Made by a program: the position numbers and the translations under genes. The notes under the pieces are model-generated. The model had not been told where the DNA came from. It saw only the letters and a program-made list of their open reading frames with translations, and ran no database searches. This document shows positions 56,639 to 64,000 of a stretch of 64,000 nucleotides of DNA, piece after piece. Source of the DNA: Ramlibacter aurantiacus (GTDB lineage Bacteria; Pseudomonadota; Gammaproteobacteria; Burkholderiales; Burkholderiaceae_C). Every line of letters begins with the position of its first letter. Positions within the stretch are counted from its first letter, which is position 1. The DNA is taken from positions 248,001 to 312,000 of the forward strand of contig NZ_JAEQNA010000001.1 of assembly GCF_016722895.1 (NCBI RefSeq), written 5' to 3'.

Positions 56639-58975
56639 TCATTTCTTGGCTTTCGACCGCGTCGTCACCACCCAGGTGGTCTCGCCCAGCGCCTCCTTCA
56701 GGTGGGCGATGCGGTTCCAGGCGTTCTTCAGGCCCGCGTAGAACAGCACCGACGTCACCAGGTAGAAACCGAACCAGCGCGGGTGCCGGCGCAGCTGCGG
56801 GTCGGCCAGCTTCCAGGTGAACCAGACCTGTCCCGGTCCCGTGGTGAGCGTGAACAGAGAAGTCACCACGAACAGCGGCACGAACCAGTCGATGCGCGAC
56901 AGCGACCCGGCCTCGACCGCCCACCAGGCGATCAGCGGCAGGATCTGCATGGACACCCACGGGTACACCTCGCGCCAGGCCAGCAACTGCAGCATGCCCA
57001 GCTTCTGCTGCAGCGTGAGCCGTGGCGAGCGCATCGCCGGCAGCACCCACTTCAGCGAAATCTGCAACCAGCCCTGGGCCCAGCGCAACCGCTGCTTGGC
57101 CAGCGCCTGCAGCGTCTCGGGCGCCAGTTCCCGCGACACCAGGTACGGGTCCGACACGATGCGCCGCCCCCGCAGCACCGCCCGCATGGACGAATCGATG
57201 TCCTCGGTCAGCATGAACCCGTGCATGCGCAGCTCCCGCAGCAAAGGCGTTCGCCAGTAGCCATTGCTGCCGCCGAAGATGCCGAAGCCGTGCAGCCGCG
57301 CGCGCCCCGGATGGCTCACCGCGTAGATCTGCTCGAACTCCACCGCCACCATGCGCGCCACCCAGGACGAAGCCCCGTTGCGGATGTAGCAGTGGCCCTG
57401 GATCACGTCGGCCCCGTGCGACAGCCAGCGCCAGGCGCGGCGGAAGCTGTCGGGGTCGGGCTGGTGGTCGGCGTCGAACACCGCGGTGAACTCGCCGGTC
57501 GCGTACGGCAAGGCCGCGTTGACGTTCTGTGCCTTGGACGTGCTGGTGCGCACCCGCATCGGCAGGAAACGCGGGTCCTCGCGGGCGATCTGCTGCAGGC
57601 GATCCTCGATCTCCGGCATGTCGCGCGGCGTGTTGTAGGCCAGGATGATCTGCAACGGACCGGGGTACTGCACCCGCAGGAAGGCCTGCACCGTGTCCTC
57701 GATGATCGGCGCCTCGTTGGGCAGGTACGCGGCGATGATGGCCGACGCCTTCGGGTACGGAGCCGCGGGCTGGCTGGGTGGATCGACCCGTTTCATCGCC
57801 AGCCATCCCTCCGCCCAGATCGACAGCGCCGTGAGCGTGAGCGACACCACCACGAACACATACACCCCGCGGCTGATGTCCATGCCGTGGCTCCCCAGGC
57901 CCCAGTACACGAGGAAGGGCAACCCCAGCCCGAGCAGCATGGTGATGGCGTACTGCACCAGCAGCGCATGCCGTGCCTGCAACTGGCTGAGCCAGCCGAG
58001 CAGCGCCGAACGCGGCGGCGGCTTGGGCGCGGTTTCGCGCGCCGCCCGGTACAAGGCCGGCTGCAGGTCCAGGTGCAGCGCCGACTGGCGCGCCGCGGCC
58101 CGCGCGTGTTGGACGGCCTGCACCGCGTCGGCGCTGCGGCGCACCGAGGCATAGCCCAGCGCCGGGGTGTATTGGGTCGACTGGCCCTGCAGGTCGAAGC
58201 GATGCCCCGCGATCCGTCGGCTCAGCATCCGCAGGCGCCGGCCCGCCGCGCGGGCCGAGGTGCCGGGCATCAGCAGGAGCAGGTCCCCTTCGGCGCCCAG
58301 GCTGACCTGCTCGTCGGCCAGCGCGTCCAGTTGCGCGAGTTCGGCCACCTGCCGCCAGAGGTGGTGCATGGCAGCGCCGGACAGGCGGCCGGCGAAGCGG
58401 GCCAGCTCGTCGAGCAACACCGCCGCGACGAAGCTGTCGCCGGGCACGCGCCCGGCGAGCAGGTCCTGGCGCTCGGCGCCGATGTGCTCGAGCAGCTCGG
58501 CCTCCTGCAGCACGCTGAGCTGCGCGTCCTGCGGCACCGGCGGCGGCGTCGTGGCTTCGGGGCGCGAGGCGTCGCGCAGCATGGACTGCACGCGGCCGAC
58601 CAGCTGCGTCGGCTCGAACGGCCAGGCCAGCCCGCGCACATGGGGGCCGCCGGGCTGCGCCTCGCGCAGCGCACCCGATGCCGCCAGCTGCTCGCCCGGA
58701 CCGATCACCAGCAGCCCACCGGCGGCCGGGGTCTCCTCCCCGCGAAGGGCCGACAGCAGCTCCAGCGAGCCCATGCCGGGGATGGAGGGGGCCGCGATCA
58801 CCAGGCCCCACGGCCCGCCGCGCGTGAGGTCGAGCGGACCGCCCAGCCGCACCGTGTAGCCCGCCGCCGCCAGCGGGGCGATCACATCGGACGCGGTGTC
58901 GCTGCCCAGGCCCACCAGCAGCAGCGGCAGGCGGGTCCAGTCGACGACCGGCGGCGTGTTCGGCAGCGCGCTCAC
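56639..58975 (-). CDS. Family 2 glycosyltransferase fused to pseudo-receiver and GGDEF-like domain
   Basis: A 778-residue membrane enzyme. The N-terminal part is receiver-like (about 12-130; LPLLLVGLGSDTASDVIAPL) but has no phospho-Asp. Next is a GGDEF-like domain (about 150-310), in which LGAEGDLLLLMPG at about 226-238 replaces the GGDEF signature. Two transmembrane helices (about 330-395) lead to a processive GT2 domain with FDADHQPDPDS (Asp 501/503), TEDID (590-594) and QRLRWAQGW (628-636), then more membrane helices. All three catalytic motifs are intact. It probably makes and exports a beta-linked polysaccharide. It starts with GTG, overlapping the TPR/beta-barrel gene by GTGA. Confidence 0.87.
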   Translation of the reverse strand: MSALPNTPPVVDWTRLPLLLVGLGSDTASDVIAPLAAAGYTVRLGGPLDLTRGGPWGLVIAAPSIPGMGSLELLSALRGEETPAAGGLLVIGPGEQLAASGALREAQPGGPHVRGLAWPFEPTQLVGRVQSMLRDASRPEATTPPPVPQDAQLSVLQEAELLEHIGAERQDLLAGRVPGDSFVAAVLLDELARFAGRLSGAAMHHLWRQVAELAQLDALADEQVSLGAEGDLLLLMPGTSARAAGRRLRMLSRRIAGHRFDLQGQSTQYTPALGYASVRRSADAVQAVQHARAAARQSALHLDLQPALYRAARETAPKPPPRSALLGWLSQLQARHALLVQYAITMLLGLGLPFLVYWGLGSHGMDISRGVYVFVVVSLTLTALSIWAEGWLAMKRVDPPSQPAAPYPKASAIIAAYLPNEAPIIEDTVQAFLRVQYPGPLQIILAYNTPRDMPEIEDRLQQIAREDPRFLPMRVRTSTSKAQNVNAALPYATGEFTAVFDADHQPDPDSFRRAWRWLSHGADVIQGHCYIRNGASSWVARMVAVEFEQIYAVSHPGRARLHGFGIFGGSNGYWRTPLLRELRMHGFMLTEDIDSSMRAVLRGRRIVSDPYLVSRELAPETLQALAKQRLRWAQGWLQISLKWVLPAMRSPRLTLQQKLGMLQLLAWREVYPWVSMQILPLIAWWAVEAGSLSRIDWFVPLFVVTSLFTLTTGPGQVWFTWKLADPQLRRHPRWFGFYLVTSVLFYAGLKNAWNRIAHLKEALGETTWVVTTRSKAKK

Positions 58976-60513
58976 CAGCGTTGCTCCAGCCGCAAGCCGA
59001 CGGTGGTGCGCTCGAATCCGCTCGTGCCGCCGGCGCTCTGGGTGCGTGAGCTGAAGCGCTGCACGCGCGCTTCCAGGCGGGTGTCGCGGGTCAGCTGCCG
59101 GCCGATGGCCAGGCTGGCGTCCCAGGCCGGCTTGCTGCCGTCGGGCACCGCGTCCTCCCGGCCCAGGGCCAGGAAGGCGGTCACGTCCCACGGCCCCGCC
59201 TCGGCTGGCAGCCGGTGCTGCAGCCTGGCGGTGGCCTGGGTCACGCGCACCCGGTCGGGGTTGAAATAGCCGTTGTCCAGCTGCTGCTCGAAGTCCTGCC
59301 GGCCATGGCGCACGCCCAGCCAGACCTCCGGCTTGAGCCGCATGCGCCACTCACCACTGGCCTGCCCCGCCCAGCGCCGGTTGCCGTCGGAATAGATGCC
59401 GCGCTCCAGCCGCAGGTTGTAGCGCTGGCGCTCGCTGGGGGTGAAGTCCACGGACGCGCCGTTCTGCACCGCCGTCAGGCCTTGCCGCAGCGAGCGCAGG
59501 TTGTCGAACGTGGTGCGCGAGGAGCTGAAGTCGATGCGCACCTGGTCGCCGGGCCACCAGGTGAACCAGCTGGCGTAGATCCAGCGGTCGAACGACGGCG
59601 TGCCGCGCGGGTCGATGCGCTCGGCGCCCAGTTCGGCATTGAGCTCGGCGGCATCGCTGAAGCGCCAGCGGCCGAAGACGGACGGGCGCGTCAGGCGCAC
59701 GTCGTCGGTGCCGTCCCCGCGCTCGAAGTCCAGCTGGGTCAACCGCAGGCCGGCCGCCCCGCGCCCGTCCGCCAGCGACGCTTCGTGCCCGAGCCGCCAT
59801 TGCCGGATGTCCAGCTCGTCGGACTGGCTGGAACGCTGGGCGTCGACCCAGGTGCGCGGCCGGGTGGAGCGAATCCCCTCGTCGCGCAGCCGGGCGGCCT
59901 TCTCGTCGCCTTCCAGCCGCGAGTCGGCGAGCGTGCGCCGGGCCAGGTCCGGCCGCCCCATCCATTGCTGCGACTCGGCCAGTTGCACGCGCGCTTCGCG
60001 GTCGTCGGGCCGCTGCTGCAGCAAAGGCTCCAGCACGGCGATGGCTTCGCGCTGGCGGCCGCTCCAGCTCAATGCGCGCGCGAGGTTGCGCTGGGCATCG
60101 AGATCACCCGGCTGCTCGCGCAGCAGCTCGCGGTACACCCCGCCGGCTTCGCCCGGCTGGTCCGACCACAGCAGCGCCAGGCCCAGGCCCTTCAAGAGGC
60201 GCTGCCGCTGCGGCGCATCGACGGCGCCGGTGGCCAGGGCTTCGCGGTACAGCGGCACCGCCTGGCGCGCACGTTCCGAGTAGGTGAGCTGGTCGGCGTA
60301 TTCCGGCAGGAGCTCGGGGCGCCGGTGGGGCGCCTGCCGCAGCAATTGCTCGAACAGGTCGGCCGACGCGCGATTGCGGTCCTGGCGCGCCGCTTCGCGG
60401 GCCTGTTGCAGCAGCTGGTCGGCTTCCTGGGCCTGCAGGGGCACGCCACAGCTGATGACCAAGGCCGCCAGCACCGCGGCGGCTGGTCGGCGGATAGAAG
60501 AAGTTCGCGACAT
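58972..60513 (-). CDS. TPR/beta-barrel outer-membrane protein (YaiO/PgaA-like), polysaccharide export
   Basis: A 513-residue exported protein. After a signal peptide (AAAVLAALVISCGVPLQAQ) it has TPR-like helices (about 25-190; QRNLARALSWSGRQREAIAV), then a beta-rich C-terminal half with alternating aromatic strands (DNLRSLRQGLTAVQNGASVD, SERQRYNLRLERGIYSDGNR, KPEVWLGVRHGRQDFEQQLD) ending in Trp (LRLEQRW), as in outer-membrane proteins. The plan matches YaiO/PgaA-like proteins that export polysaccharides. Its stop overlaps the glycosyltransferase start, so the two should be made together. The start could also be GTG 60531. Confidence 0.85.
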   Translation of the reverse strand: MSRTSSIRRPAAAVLAALVISCGVPLQAQEADQLLQQAREAARQDRNRASADLFEQLLRQAPHRRPELLPEYADQLTYSERARQAVPLYREALATGAVDAPQRQRLLKGLGLALLWSDQPGEAGGVYRELLREQPGDLDAQRNLARALSWSGRQREAIAVLEPLLQQRPDDREARVQLAESQQWMGRPDLARRTLADSRLEGDEKAARLRDEGIRSTRPRTWVDAQRSSQSDELDIRQWRLGHEASLADGRGAAGLRLTQLDFERGDGTDDVRLTRPSVFGRWRFSDAAELNAELGAERIDPRGTPSFDRWIYASWFTWWPGDQVRIDFSSSRTTFDNLRSLRQGLTAVQNGASVDFTPSERQRYNLRLERGIYSDGNRRWAGQASGEWRMRLKPEVWLGVRHGRQDFEQQLDNGYFNPDRVRVTQATARLQHRLPAEAGPWDVTAFLALGREDAVPDGSKPAWDASLAIGRQLTRDTRLEARVQRFSSRTQSAGGTSGFERTTVGLRLEQRW

Positions 60514-60750
60514 CGTGGGGAGCGCAGGCACGCGCGGAAATCGAATGGTCGGGTTGGAAAGCGGTGCGCATCCTAGCTCGACAATTCAATGTCCCCGGCC
60601 GCCCGTCGGTGGGGCCGGGAAAGCCGCACGGGGCTGTGCAATAAGTCGGCCCCGGCGGAGGTCCGGCGCTGCCGCCCGGCCCTGGCGACAGCCCACCGGG
60701 GCGGTGGTCCCGCCCTTCCCCGATCCGGCCACCTGGGATTCAATGCGGCC

Positions 60751-61788
60751 ATGACGCCCACCACCATGCTCGCCATGGCCGTCGACCCGCAGGCGCACGT
60801 CCTGCGGCCGGTGCGGCGCCAGGTCCCCCGTCCCGCCGCCGGCGAAGTCCTGCTCCGGGTGCTTGCCTGCGGGGTCTGCCGCACGGACCTGCACATCCTG
60901 GACGGCGACCTGCCCCCGCACCGACCCGGCGTGATCCCGGGCCACGAGATCGTCGGCACCGTCGTCGGCCGTGGCCCCGGCGCGGTTCGCTTCACCGACG
61001 GCCAACGCGTGGGCGTGCCCTGGCTGGGCCGGGCCTGCGGGGTTTGCGGCTTTTGCGGCAGCGGCCATGAGAACCTGTGCGACGCCCCCGCCTTCACCGG
61101 CTACGACCGCGACGGCGGCTATGCCGAGTACGTGGCGGCCGACGAGCGCTTCTGCCTGGAACTGCCGCCCGGCTGCGACGACGCGCATGCCGCGCCACTG
61201 CTGTGCGCCGGGCTCATCGGCTTTCGCACCTGGCGCCTGGCCGGCGGCGCCGAGCCGCGCCACATCGGCCTGTGGGGCTTTGGCGCCGCCGCGCACATCG
61301 TCTGCCAGCTGGCCAGCGCGCAGGGCCAGCAGGTGTACGCCTTCACGCGCTCCGGCGATTCGGCGGGCCAGGCCTTCGCGCGCGAACTGGGCGCCACGTG
61401 GGCCGGCGGCAGCGACGAGGCGCCGCCCCGGCCGCTTGACGCGAGCCTGATCTTCGCGCCCGTCGGCGCGCTGGTGCCGGCGGCGCTGGCCAGCGTGCGC
61501 AAGGGCGGCCGGGTGGTCTGCGGCGGCATCCACATGAGCGACCTCCCGTCCTTCCGCTACGAGCTGCTCTGGGGCGAACGCGAGCTGCGCTCGGTGGCCA
61601 ACCTCACCCGCGAGGACGGAGCCGCTTTCTTCGAGCTGCTGCGGCGGATGCCCCTGCGGACCCACGTACAGGTCTTTGCGCTGGAGCAGGCCCAGGCCGC
61701 GGTCGATGCGGTGCGGTCCGGACGGGTCAATGGCGCGGCCGTGCTGGTTCCGCGCGGCGTCCGGCAGCCCTCACCGAATGCCCCTTGA
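60751..61788 (+). CDS. Zinc-dependent alcohol dehydrogenase
   Basis: A 345-residue medium-chain dehydrogenase. Catalytic zinc ligands lie in ACGVCRTDLHILDGD (Cys) and PGHEIVG (His-Glu), with the structural zinc Cys set CGVCGFCGSGHENLC. The Rossmann part has GLWGFGAAAHIVCQLA and ends with a HVQVFALEQAQAAVDAVRSG helix. It is similar to AdhP/AdhA-type alcohol dehydrogenases. ATG 60751 (MTPTTMLAMAV) is the sensible start. Its last codons overlap the FNR-like box of the next gene, so the two may share regulation. Confidence 0.9.
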   Translation: MTPTTMLAMAVDPQAHVLRPVRRQVPRPAAGEVLLRVLACGVCRTDLHILDGDLPPHRPGVIPGHEIVGTVVGRGPGAVRFTDGQRVGVPWLGRACGVCGFCGSGHENLCDAPAFTGYDRDGGYAEYVAADERFCLELPPGCDDAHAAPLLCAGLIGFRTWRLAGGAEPRHIGLWGFGAAAHIVCQLASAQGQQVYAFTRSGDSAGQAFARELGATWAGGSDEAPPRPLDASLIFAPVGALVPAALASVRKGGRVVCGGIHMSDLPSFRYELLWGERELRSVANLTREDGAAFFELLRRMPLRTHVQVFALEQAQAAVDAVRSGRVNGAAVLVPRGVRQPSPNAP

Positions 61789-61826
61789 CCAGGATCAAGG
61801 CGGCTTGTCCAGGCCGTTCCTACAGT
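61785..61826 (+). promoter_or_regulatory. FNR/ANR-type class II promoter for hsp20
   Basis: TTGACCAGGATCAA (61785-61798) matches the FNR/ANR consensus TTGAT-N4-ATCAA at nine of ten positions. A -10-like TACAGT sits at 61821-61826. If transcription starts at 61833 the box centre is at -41.5, the standard class II position. The site lies over the stop codon of the alcohol dehydrogenase gene and 84 bp before the Hsp20 start. Confidence 0.65.
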
Positions 61827-61875
61827 GGCTGCGTGCCCGCGACCCACGGGTACGCACACCCTCAAGGAGACCGTC

Positions 61876-62304
61876 ATGAGCAACCTTCGCCTGATCGACC
61901 CCGTCTTCGGCGACAACCTCGAATCCGCCTGGCGCCGCTTCTTCCCGCCCGGCCTGCTCGACAAGGAAGCCGAGGCCCTGCGGATGCGCCTGGACGTGAC
62001 CGAGAACGACAAGGCGTATGTGGTCAAGGCCGACATCCCCGGCGTGAAGAAGGAAGACATCGACGTGCAGGTCGACGGCAACGTGGTGTCCATCCGCGCC
62101 GAGACCCGTAGCGAGAAGGAAACCCGCGGCGATGGCGACCGCGTGCTTCGCAGCGAGCGCAGCTACGGCACGATCTCCCGCAGCTTCAGCCTCGGCCAGG
62201 ACGTCGATGCCTCCCAGGTGCAGGCACGCTACGCCGATGGCGTGCTGAGCCTGGAGCTGCCGAAGAAATCGCCCGCCGACTCACGGCGCATCGCCATCCA
62301 GTAA
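61876..62304 (+). CDS. Small heat-shock protein (Hsp20/alpha-crystallin)
   Basis: A 142-residue Hsp20. The alpha-crystallin domain (about 40-130) has [20 protein letters not shown] and [20 protein letters not shown], then [14 protein letters not shown] and the [12 protein letters not shown] motif. The short N-terminal arm begins [10 protein letters not shown]. The C-terminal IxI-type tail appears as RRIAIQ. A strong AAGGAG ribosome-binding site precedes ATG 61876. The FNR-type promoter suggests low-oxygen induction. It is a holdase chaperone by family. Confidence 0.94.
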   Translation: MSNLRLIDPVFGDNLESAWRRFFPPGLLDKEAEALRMRLDVTENDKAYVVKADIPGVKKEDIDVQVDGNVVSIRAETRSEKETRGDGDRVLRSERSYGTISRSFSLGQDVDASQVQARYADGVLSLELPKKSPADSRRIAIQ

Positions 62305-62314
62305 CGCCGCCGGC

Positions 62315-63040
62315 ATGCCGCCTGCCGCCGACCCGCATCCGCCCATCCTGCAGGCCCGCAAGCTCTGCAAGGTGTACGGCAGCGGCGAGGCCGCCGTGCA
62401 TGCGCTGCGCGACGTCGACCTGGACGTCGCGCGCGGCGAGTTCGTGGTGCTGCTGGGCGCATCGGGCAGCGGCAAGTCCACGCTGCTGAACATCCTGGGC
62501 GGGCTGGACCGGCCCAGCTCCGGCACGCTCAGCTTCGCCGGCCAGCCCCTGACCGGCGTCGGCGAGGACGCGCTCACCACCTACCGCCGCGAGCACGTGG
62601 GCTTCGTCTTCCAGTTCTACAACCTCATCCCCAGCCTCACGGTGGCCGAGAACGTGGCGCTGGTGACCGACATCGCCCGCGATCCGATGCCGGTGGACGA
62701 GGCCATCGCCCTGGTGGCCCTCTCGCCCCGGCGCAACCACTTTCCCTCGCAGCTCTCCGGCGGCGAGCAGCAGCGCGTGGCGATCGCCCGCGCCATCGCC
62801 AAGCGGCCCGAGCTGCTGCTGTGCGACGAGCCCACCGGCGCGCTCGACTACGCCACCGGCAAGCTGGTGCTGGAGGTGATCGCGCGCATCAATGCCGAGC
62901 TGGGCACCACGGCGCTGGTGATCACGCACAACGCCGCGATCTCGGGCATGGCCGACCGGGTGGTGCGCGTGGCCGATGGCCGCATCGACCGCATCGAGCG
63001 CCCCGAGCGGCGCCTCACGCCGGCCGAGCTGGCCTGGTGA
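62315..63040 (+). CDS. ABC transporter ATP-binding protein (LolD/MacB type)
   Basis: A 241-residue ATPase with Walker [10 protein letters not shown], signature [14 protein letters not shown], and Walker [13 protein letters not shown]. The family is that of LolD, MacB and related FtsX-type exporters. It overlaps the permease gene by GTGA, so the two form one transporter. No substrate can be assigned. The small heat-shock gene is just upstream (10 bp), so it may be cotranscribed with it. Confidence 0.93.
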   Translation: MPPAADPHPPILQARKLCKVYGSGEAAVHALRDVDLDVARGEFVVLLGASGSGKSTLLNILGGLDRPSSGTLSFAGQPLTGVGEDALTTYRREHVGFVFQFYNLIPSLTVAENVALVTDIARDPMPVDEAIALVALSPRRNHFPSQLSGGEQQRVAIARAIAKRPELLLCDEPTGALDYATGKLVLEVIARINAELGTTALVITHNAAISGMADRVVRVADGRIDRIERPERRLTPAELAW

Positions 63041-64000
63041 CCGGCATGCGCGCCCTCGACCGCAAGGTGCTGCGCGACCTGCGCCTGCTGTGGAGCCAGG
63101 CGCTCACCATCGCGCTGGTGGTGGCCAGCGGCATCGGCGGCTTCCTGGCCACGCTGTCGGCCGTCGACTCGCTGGCGCGGGCCCGCGACGACTTCTACGC
63201 CAGCGGCCGCTTCGCCGACGTGTTCGCCGCCGTCAAGCGGGCGCCCAACGCCATGGCCTCGCGCCTGCTGGAGGTGCCCGGCGTGCTCGACGTGCAGACC
63301 ACGGTGGAGCACTTCGCGCGGGTCACGGTGCCCGGCAGCCCGGACCCGGTGATCGGCCAACTCATCGGCCTCGATGCCGAGCGGCCGCAGCGGCTGAACC
63401 GGGTGCAGCTGCGCTCGGGCCGCTGGCCACAGGGTGCCAGCGGCGGCGAGCTGGAGGCGGTGGTGACCGAAAGCTTCGCGCAGGCGCACGGCCTGCGCCC
63501 CGGCGCCGCGGTCTCCGCGCTGGTCAACGGCAAGCGCCGCAACCTGCGCATCACCGGCACCGCGCTCTCGCCCGAGTACATCTTCGGCGGCCTGTTCGGC
63601 ATGCCGGACCTGCGCGCCTTCGGCGTCTTCTGGGTGGACCACGACGAACTCGCCGCCGCCACCGACATGGCCGGCGCCTTCAACCGGGTGGCGATCAAGC
63701 TGGCCCCCGGGGCTTCCGAGCCGAGGGTGCTGGACGAGGTGACGCGGCGGCTGGCCGGCCAGGGTGGCGCGCCCGCCCACGGCCGCACGGAACAAGCCTC
63801 GCACGCCATGCTGGACAACGAGATCCGCGAGCAGCGCGTGCTGGGCACGGTGCTGCCGGTCATCCTGCTGGCCGTGGCCGGCTTCCTGCTGCACGTGGTC
63901 AGCGCGCGCCTGGTGGCCACCCAGCGCGAACAGGTGGCCGCCCTCAAGGCGCTGGGGTACGGCAACGCGTCCATCGCGCTGCACTACCTGAAGCTGGTCG
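63037..64000 (+). CDS. FtsX-like ABC transporter permease (runs past end of window)
   Basis: An open frame from GTG 63037 (or ATG 63046) to the end of the window, at least 321 codons. It starts [20 protein letters not shown] and [20 protein letters not shown], a first membrane helix, then a large periplasmic domain ([40 protein letters not shown]) and a second helix ([20 protein letters not shown]) followed by [20 protein letters not shown], the usual FtsX loop. It partners the ATPase upstream, with which it overlaps by GTGA. Confidence 0.9.
   Translation, partial: MTGMRALDRKVLRDLRLLWSQALTIALVVASGIGGFLATLSAVDSLARARDDFYASGRFADVFAAVKRAPNAMASRLLEVPGVLDVQTTVEHFARVTVPGSPDPVIGQLIGLDAERPQRLNRVQLRSGRWPQGASGGELEAVVTESFAQAHGLRPGAAVSALVNGKRRNLRITGTALSPEYIFGGLFGMPDLRAFGVFWVDHDELAAATDMAGAFNRVAIKLAPGASEPRVLDEVTRRLAGQGGAPAHGRTEQASHAMLDNEIREQRVLGTVLPVILLAVAGFLLHVVSARLVATQREQVAALKALGYGNASIALHYLKLV

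Noticed and set aside
63195..63984. Minus-strand frames in the last kilobase
   Set aside because: The plus-strand frame is open from 63037 to the window end and encodes a clear FtsX-type permease that couples to the ATPase.

Overview
This is a 64 kb window of high-GC DNA (roughly 70% GC by eye), densely packed with genes on both strands. It looks like chromosome from a soil or environmental betaproteobacterium of the Burkholderiales, most likely Comamonadaceae (Ramlibacter/Variovorax-like). The reasons are three orphan Bug/TctC periplasmic receptors, a Bordetella-type porin, malonyl-CoA decarboxylase, a dispersed GC-rich repeat of a kind I associate with this family, and many hybrid sensor kinases. 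The taxonomy is inferred, since no rRNA, tRNA or marker gene is present.

Layout. 0-6 kb: the end of an enoyl-CoA hydratase, a nu-class-like GST, a coiled-coil membrane protein, a hybrid signalling protein with a degenerate kinase core, and malonyl-CoA decarboxylase followed in frame by an enoyl-CoA hydratase relic. 6-14 kb: a catabolic cluster with a Bug receptor, two-subunit aconitase X, an FAD oxidoreductase, an IlvD/Edd dehydratase, an IclR regulator and a divergent second Bug receptor. Two copies of one palindrome (near 10.45 and 13.03 kb) suggest that the IclR protein controls both transcription units. 14-25 kb: mixed genes including an alpha/beta hydrolase, a tiny glutamine-rich protein, Ku, a DUF4116-like repeat protein, a GDT1-type cation exporter, a third Bug receptor, a GlxA-type regulator and a three-gene operon of small membrane proteins.

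25-35 kb: a 2187-residue soluble kinase with twelve near-identical 92-residue HAMP units (exact 276-bp DNA period), then a REC-kinase and a trehalose-synthase-like GH13 enzyme. 34.8-38.2 kb: a less GC-rich gene for a proline-rich protein with a WH2-like actin-binding motif, and a large lipoprotein. 38-46 kb: small proteins, a porin, a HipBA module with its own palindromes, an alpha-E/circularly permuted ATP-grasp pair, a decayed response regulator and a zinc peptidase-like protein.

46-60.5 kb: a signalling-rich segment with three sensor kinases, a dual-receiver protein, a Pat-type acyl-CoA synthetase/acetyltransferase, and a two-gene polysaccharide-synthesis unit. In that unit a family 2 glycosyltransferase is fused to a degenerate receiver and a degenerate GGDEF-like domain, and its partner is a TPR/beta-barrel protein. 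60.7-64 kb: a zinc alcohol dehydrogenase, a small heat-shock protein with an apparent FNR/ANR class II promoter, and an ABC ATPase with the start of its FtsX-type permease, which runs off the window.

The least explained items are the WH2-motif protein, the pseudoreceiver-pseudoGGDEF-glycosyltransferase fusion, the uniform poly-HAMP array, and the IclR-controlled aconitase X/IlvD/FAD cluster.
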